This document shows, in pieces, positions 32,850-34,404 of a DNA stretch of 34,404 nucleotides (position 1 is its first letter; each line of letters begins with the position of its first letter). Made by a program: the position numbers and the translations under genes. The DNA comes from an uncultured Collinsella sp. (lineage in GTDB: Bacteria; Actinomycetota; Coriobacteriia; Coriobacteriales; Coriobacteriaceae), in NCBI GenBank assembly GCA_902478935.1, contig CABSMV010000002.1:1-34404 (forward strand), in the 5' to 3' direction. A model generated the notes under the pieces. The model did not search any database, was not told where the DNA came from, and worked only from the letters and a program-made list of their open reading frames with translations.

Positions 32850-32893
32850 AACCTGCCATGTAGGGACAGGTTTATTTTGGAAGGTTTTACCTG
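32849..32893 (+). other. Competing hairpins between purF and purM
   Basis: AAACCTG (32849-32855) can pair with CAGGTTT (32867-32873), followed by ATTTT, like a terminator. The same CAGGT can instead pair with ACCTG (32889-32893). The two folds exclude each other, as in attenuators. The remaining 110 bp before purM are GC-rich with a GCGCGC-type hairpin and no clear promoter. Confidence 0.4.
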
Positions 32894-33005
32894 CTGTTTT
32901 GTTGATTGAGCGTCGCGCGTTGTTATGGCGCGCGCCGAAATGAACGCAACTATGAGCACCGTTTGGCGCCCGGGCGGCGGACGGTAGTGGGAGAGGAAGG
33001 CTCAG

Positions 33006-34109
33006 ATGAGCGACAGCAAACATGTGACGTATGAGGACGCCGGCGTCGATACCGCCGAGGGCGGCCGCGCCGTCGACGCTATTAAGCAAATGGTTAAGGA
33101 CACCAACCGTCCCGAGGTCATCGGCGGTATCGGTGGCTTTGGTGGCTTATTCTCGGCTGCCGCGCTCAAGGATATGGAAGACCCGATCCTGATCAGCGGT
33201 ACTGACGGCGTGGGTACCAAGCTCGTGCTCGCCCAGATTATGGACCGTCACGAGACGGTGGGCCAGGACCTGGTCGCTATGTGCGTCAACGACATTTTGG
33301 CTTCGGGCGCCGAGCCGCTGTTCTTCCTGGACTACGTTGCCATCGGTCACATCGAGGCCGGGCACATGGCAAAGATCATCAAGGGCGTGGCCGATGGCTG
33401 TAAGCTCGCGGGCTGCGCGCTCGTGGGCGGTGAGATGGCCGAGCACCCCGGCGTCATGGCTCCGGCCGACTACGACCTTGCCGGCTTTACCGTGGGCGTC
33501 GTCGACCGTCCCAAGATGCTCGACCCCGCAAACGTCCGCCCGGGCGATGTGATCCTGGGCCTGCCTTCCACCGGCGTGCACTCCAACGGCTACTCGCTCG
33601 TGCGCAAGGTCATCGGCGTCGACGGCATTAAGCCGGGCACGCCCGAGGCCGCCGCTAAGGCGGAGGAGCTGAGCCGTCCGCTCGAGGAGCTCGGCGGTGC
33701 TTCGCTGGCAGACGCCCTGCTGGCTCCCACGCGCATCTACGTCAAGCCGATTCTGGAGCTGCTGCGCGGCGGCGCTCCGGTGCACGCCATTGCCCACATC
33801 ACTGGCGGCGGTATTACCGAGAACCTCAACCGCGCGCTCGCCGACGACGTCGACGCCGTGGTCACCCGCAACGGTGCCGAGATGGGCTGGGACGTTCCTC
33901 CCGTCATCACCTACGTGTCGCGCCAGGCCGAGCTCGCGCCCAACGAGGCATGCAAGACCTTCAACATGGGCGTTGGCCTGTGCCTGATCGTCGCCCCCGA
34001 GGACGAGGCTGCCGTGACCGAGGCCCTGGTCGCGCTGGGCGAGAAGCCGTTCCGCGTGGGCGAGTGCGTCGAGGGCTCCGGTAAGGTCGTGTACTCCGAT
34101 GAGCGCTAA
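33006..34109 (+). CDS. purM: Phosphoribosylformylglycinamidine cyclo-ligase
   Basis: A 367-residue AIR synthetase. Signatures are YEDAGVDTAEGGRAVDAIK near the start, IGGFGGLF, SGTDGVGTKL near 64-73, VNDILASGAEPLFFLDY, GGEMAEHPGV and HITGGGITENL. It closes the imidazole ring of AIR using ATP. GAGAGGAAGG upstream supports ATG 33006. Its last 11 nt overlap purN, so translation is coupled. Confidence 0.97.
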   Translation: MSDSKHVTYEDAGVDTAEGGRAVDAIKQMVKDTNRPEVIGGIGGFGGLFSAAALKDMEDPILISGTDGVGTKLVLAQIMDRHETVGQDLVAMCVNDILASGAEPLFFLDYVAIGHIEAGHMAKIIKGVADGCKLAGCALVGGEMAEHPGVMAPADYDLAGFTVGVVDRPKMLDPANVRPGDVILGLPSTGVHSNGYSLVRKVIGVDGIKPGTPEAAAKAEELSRPLEELGGASLADALLAPTRIYVKPILELLRGGAPVHAIAHITGGGITENLNRALADDVDAVVTRNGAEMGWDVPPVITYVSRQAELAPNEACKTFNMGVGLCLIVAPEDEAAVTEALVALGEKPFRVGECVEGSGKVVYSDER

Positions 34110-34361
34110 CGAGCAGATGGCTGCTGCCGCGAGCCTGGGCTTTGTGCCCTACACCCGTCCGACCGGCACCGATACGGCCGAGCCGCTCAAGATCGGTGTG
34201 CTCATCAGCGGTTCGGGTACCAACCTGCAGGCGCTGATCGATCTGATCGCTGCCGGCAAACTCAACGCTTCGATTGAGCTTGTGGTGTCGAGCCGTCCTT
34301 CGGCTAAGGGTTTGCAGCGCGCTGAGCGCGCGGACATCCAGACGCTCACGCTGTCTAAGGA
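34099..34361 (+). CDS. purN: Phosphoribosylglycinamide formyltransferase, truncated by contig end
   Basis: The first ~88 codons of purN. The fold starts KIGVLISGSGTNLQALIDLIAAGKL, then IELVVSSRPSAKGLQRAE, matching GART type 1. It transfers a formyl group from 10-formyl-THF to GAR. The family usually has about 190-210 residues, with an N-terminal extension of ~28 residues here. Genomic sequence ends at or just before 34361; the apparent residues after that (LLYTSPSPRD) are translated adapter. It overlaps purM by 11 nt. Confidence 0.93.
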
Positions 34362-34404
34362 CTGTCTCTTATACACATCTCCGAGCCCACGAGACTCCTG
34401 AGCA
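34362..34404. other. Illumina Nextera adapter contamination
   Basis: 34362-34380 is exactly the 19-bp transposase mosaic end CTGTCTCTTATACACATCT. 34381-34395 (CCGAGCCCACGAGAC) is the Nextera read-2 adapter, 34396-34403 (TCCTGAGC) equals index N704, and the last A begins the next adapter segment. This is sequencing artefact, not chromosome. Confidence 0.98.

Overview
The window is a 34.4-kb stretch of a high-GC Gram-positive chromosome. Gene content and order (rpsF-ssb-rpsR-rplI-dnaB-purA, a class B sortase, a mannose-family PTS, a PyrR-type leader on carAB, strong Shine-Dalgarno sites) suggest an intestinal actinobacterium of the class Coriobacteriia, probably Collinsella-like. That placement is an inference from style and synteny; no rRNA gene is present. 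The right end is a contig end: bases 34362-34404 are Illumina Nextera adapter, not genome.

Layout. 1-640: a long palindrome, then tRNA-Ile(GAT), a terminator, tRNA-Ala(TGC) and a second identical tRNA-Ile. 734-4122: a BFN/DUF151-domain gene, two genes of unknown function, and typA. 4190-6131 (minus): a secreted/membrane protein with bactofilin-like repeats and a TRIC/UPF0126 membrane protein. 6359-6789: a hairpin-rich stretch with two minus-strand tRNA-Ser genes. 7196-11978: the replication/ribosomal block rpsF, ssb, rpsR, rplI, dnaB, then purA. 12097-16958: purD, a NUDIX hydrolase, an ABC exporter and a membrane protein of unknown function. 17100-21920: carA-carB behind a PyrR-type hairpin. 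22.0-27.4 kb: a visibly more AT-rich accessory segment with a mannose-family PTS (IIB, IIC, IID, no IIA), a GntR/HutC regulator, a divergent alpha/beta-hydrolase and a Phd/RelE-type toxin-antitoxin pair. 27.5-34.4 kb: purE, sortase B, a MoaE-like gene, a CmpB-family membrane protein (minus), purF, purM and the start of purN.

How they work together. Nucleotide synthesis dominates: purF, purD, purN, purM, purE and purA are steps of de novo purine synthesis, and carAB supplies carbamoyl phosphate for pyrimidines and arginine. The accessory segment looks like a sugar-uptake module with its own regulator and an esterase.

The most novel signal is a pair of homologous structured elements, B (21936-22017) and C (27397-27484), that bracket the accessory segment in inverted orientation. 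They share a conserved loop, while their long stems differ in sequence yet stay fully paired. In both, every non-Watson-Crick position becomes a G-U pair when read on the same relative strand, as expected for a structured RNA. I do not recognise this family. Other regulatory finds are a 38-nt perfect palindrome just upstream of the PTS genes, a PyrR-binding hairpin that sequesters the carA ribosome-binding site, and an operator-like palindrome upstream of the toxin-antitoxin pair.
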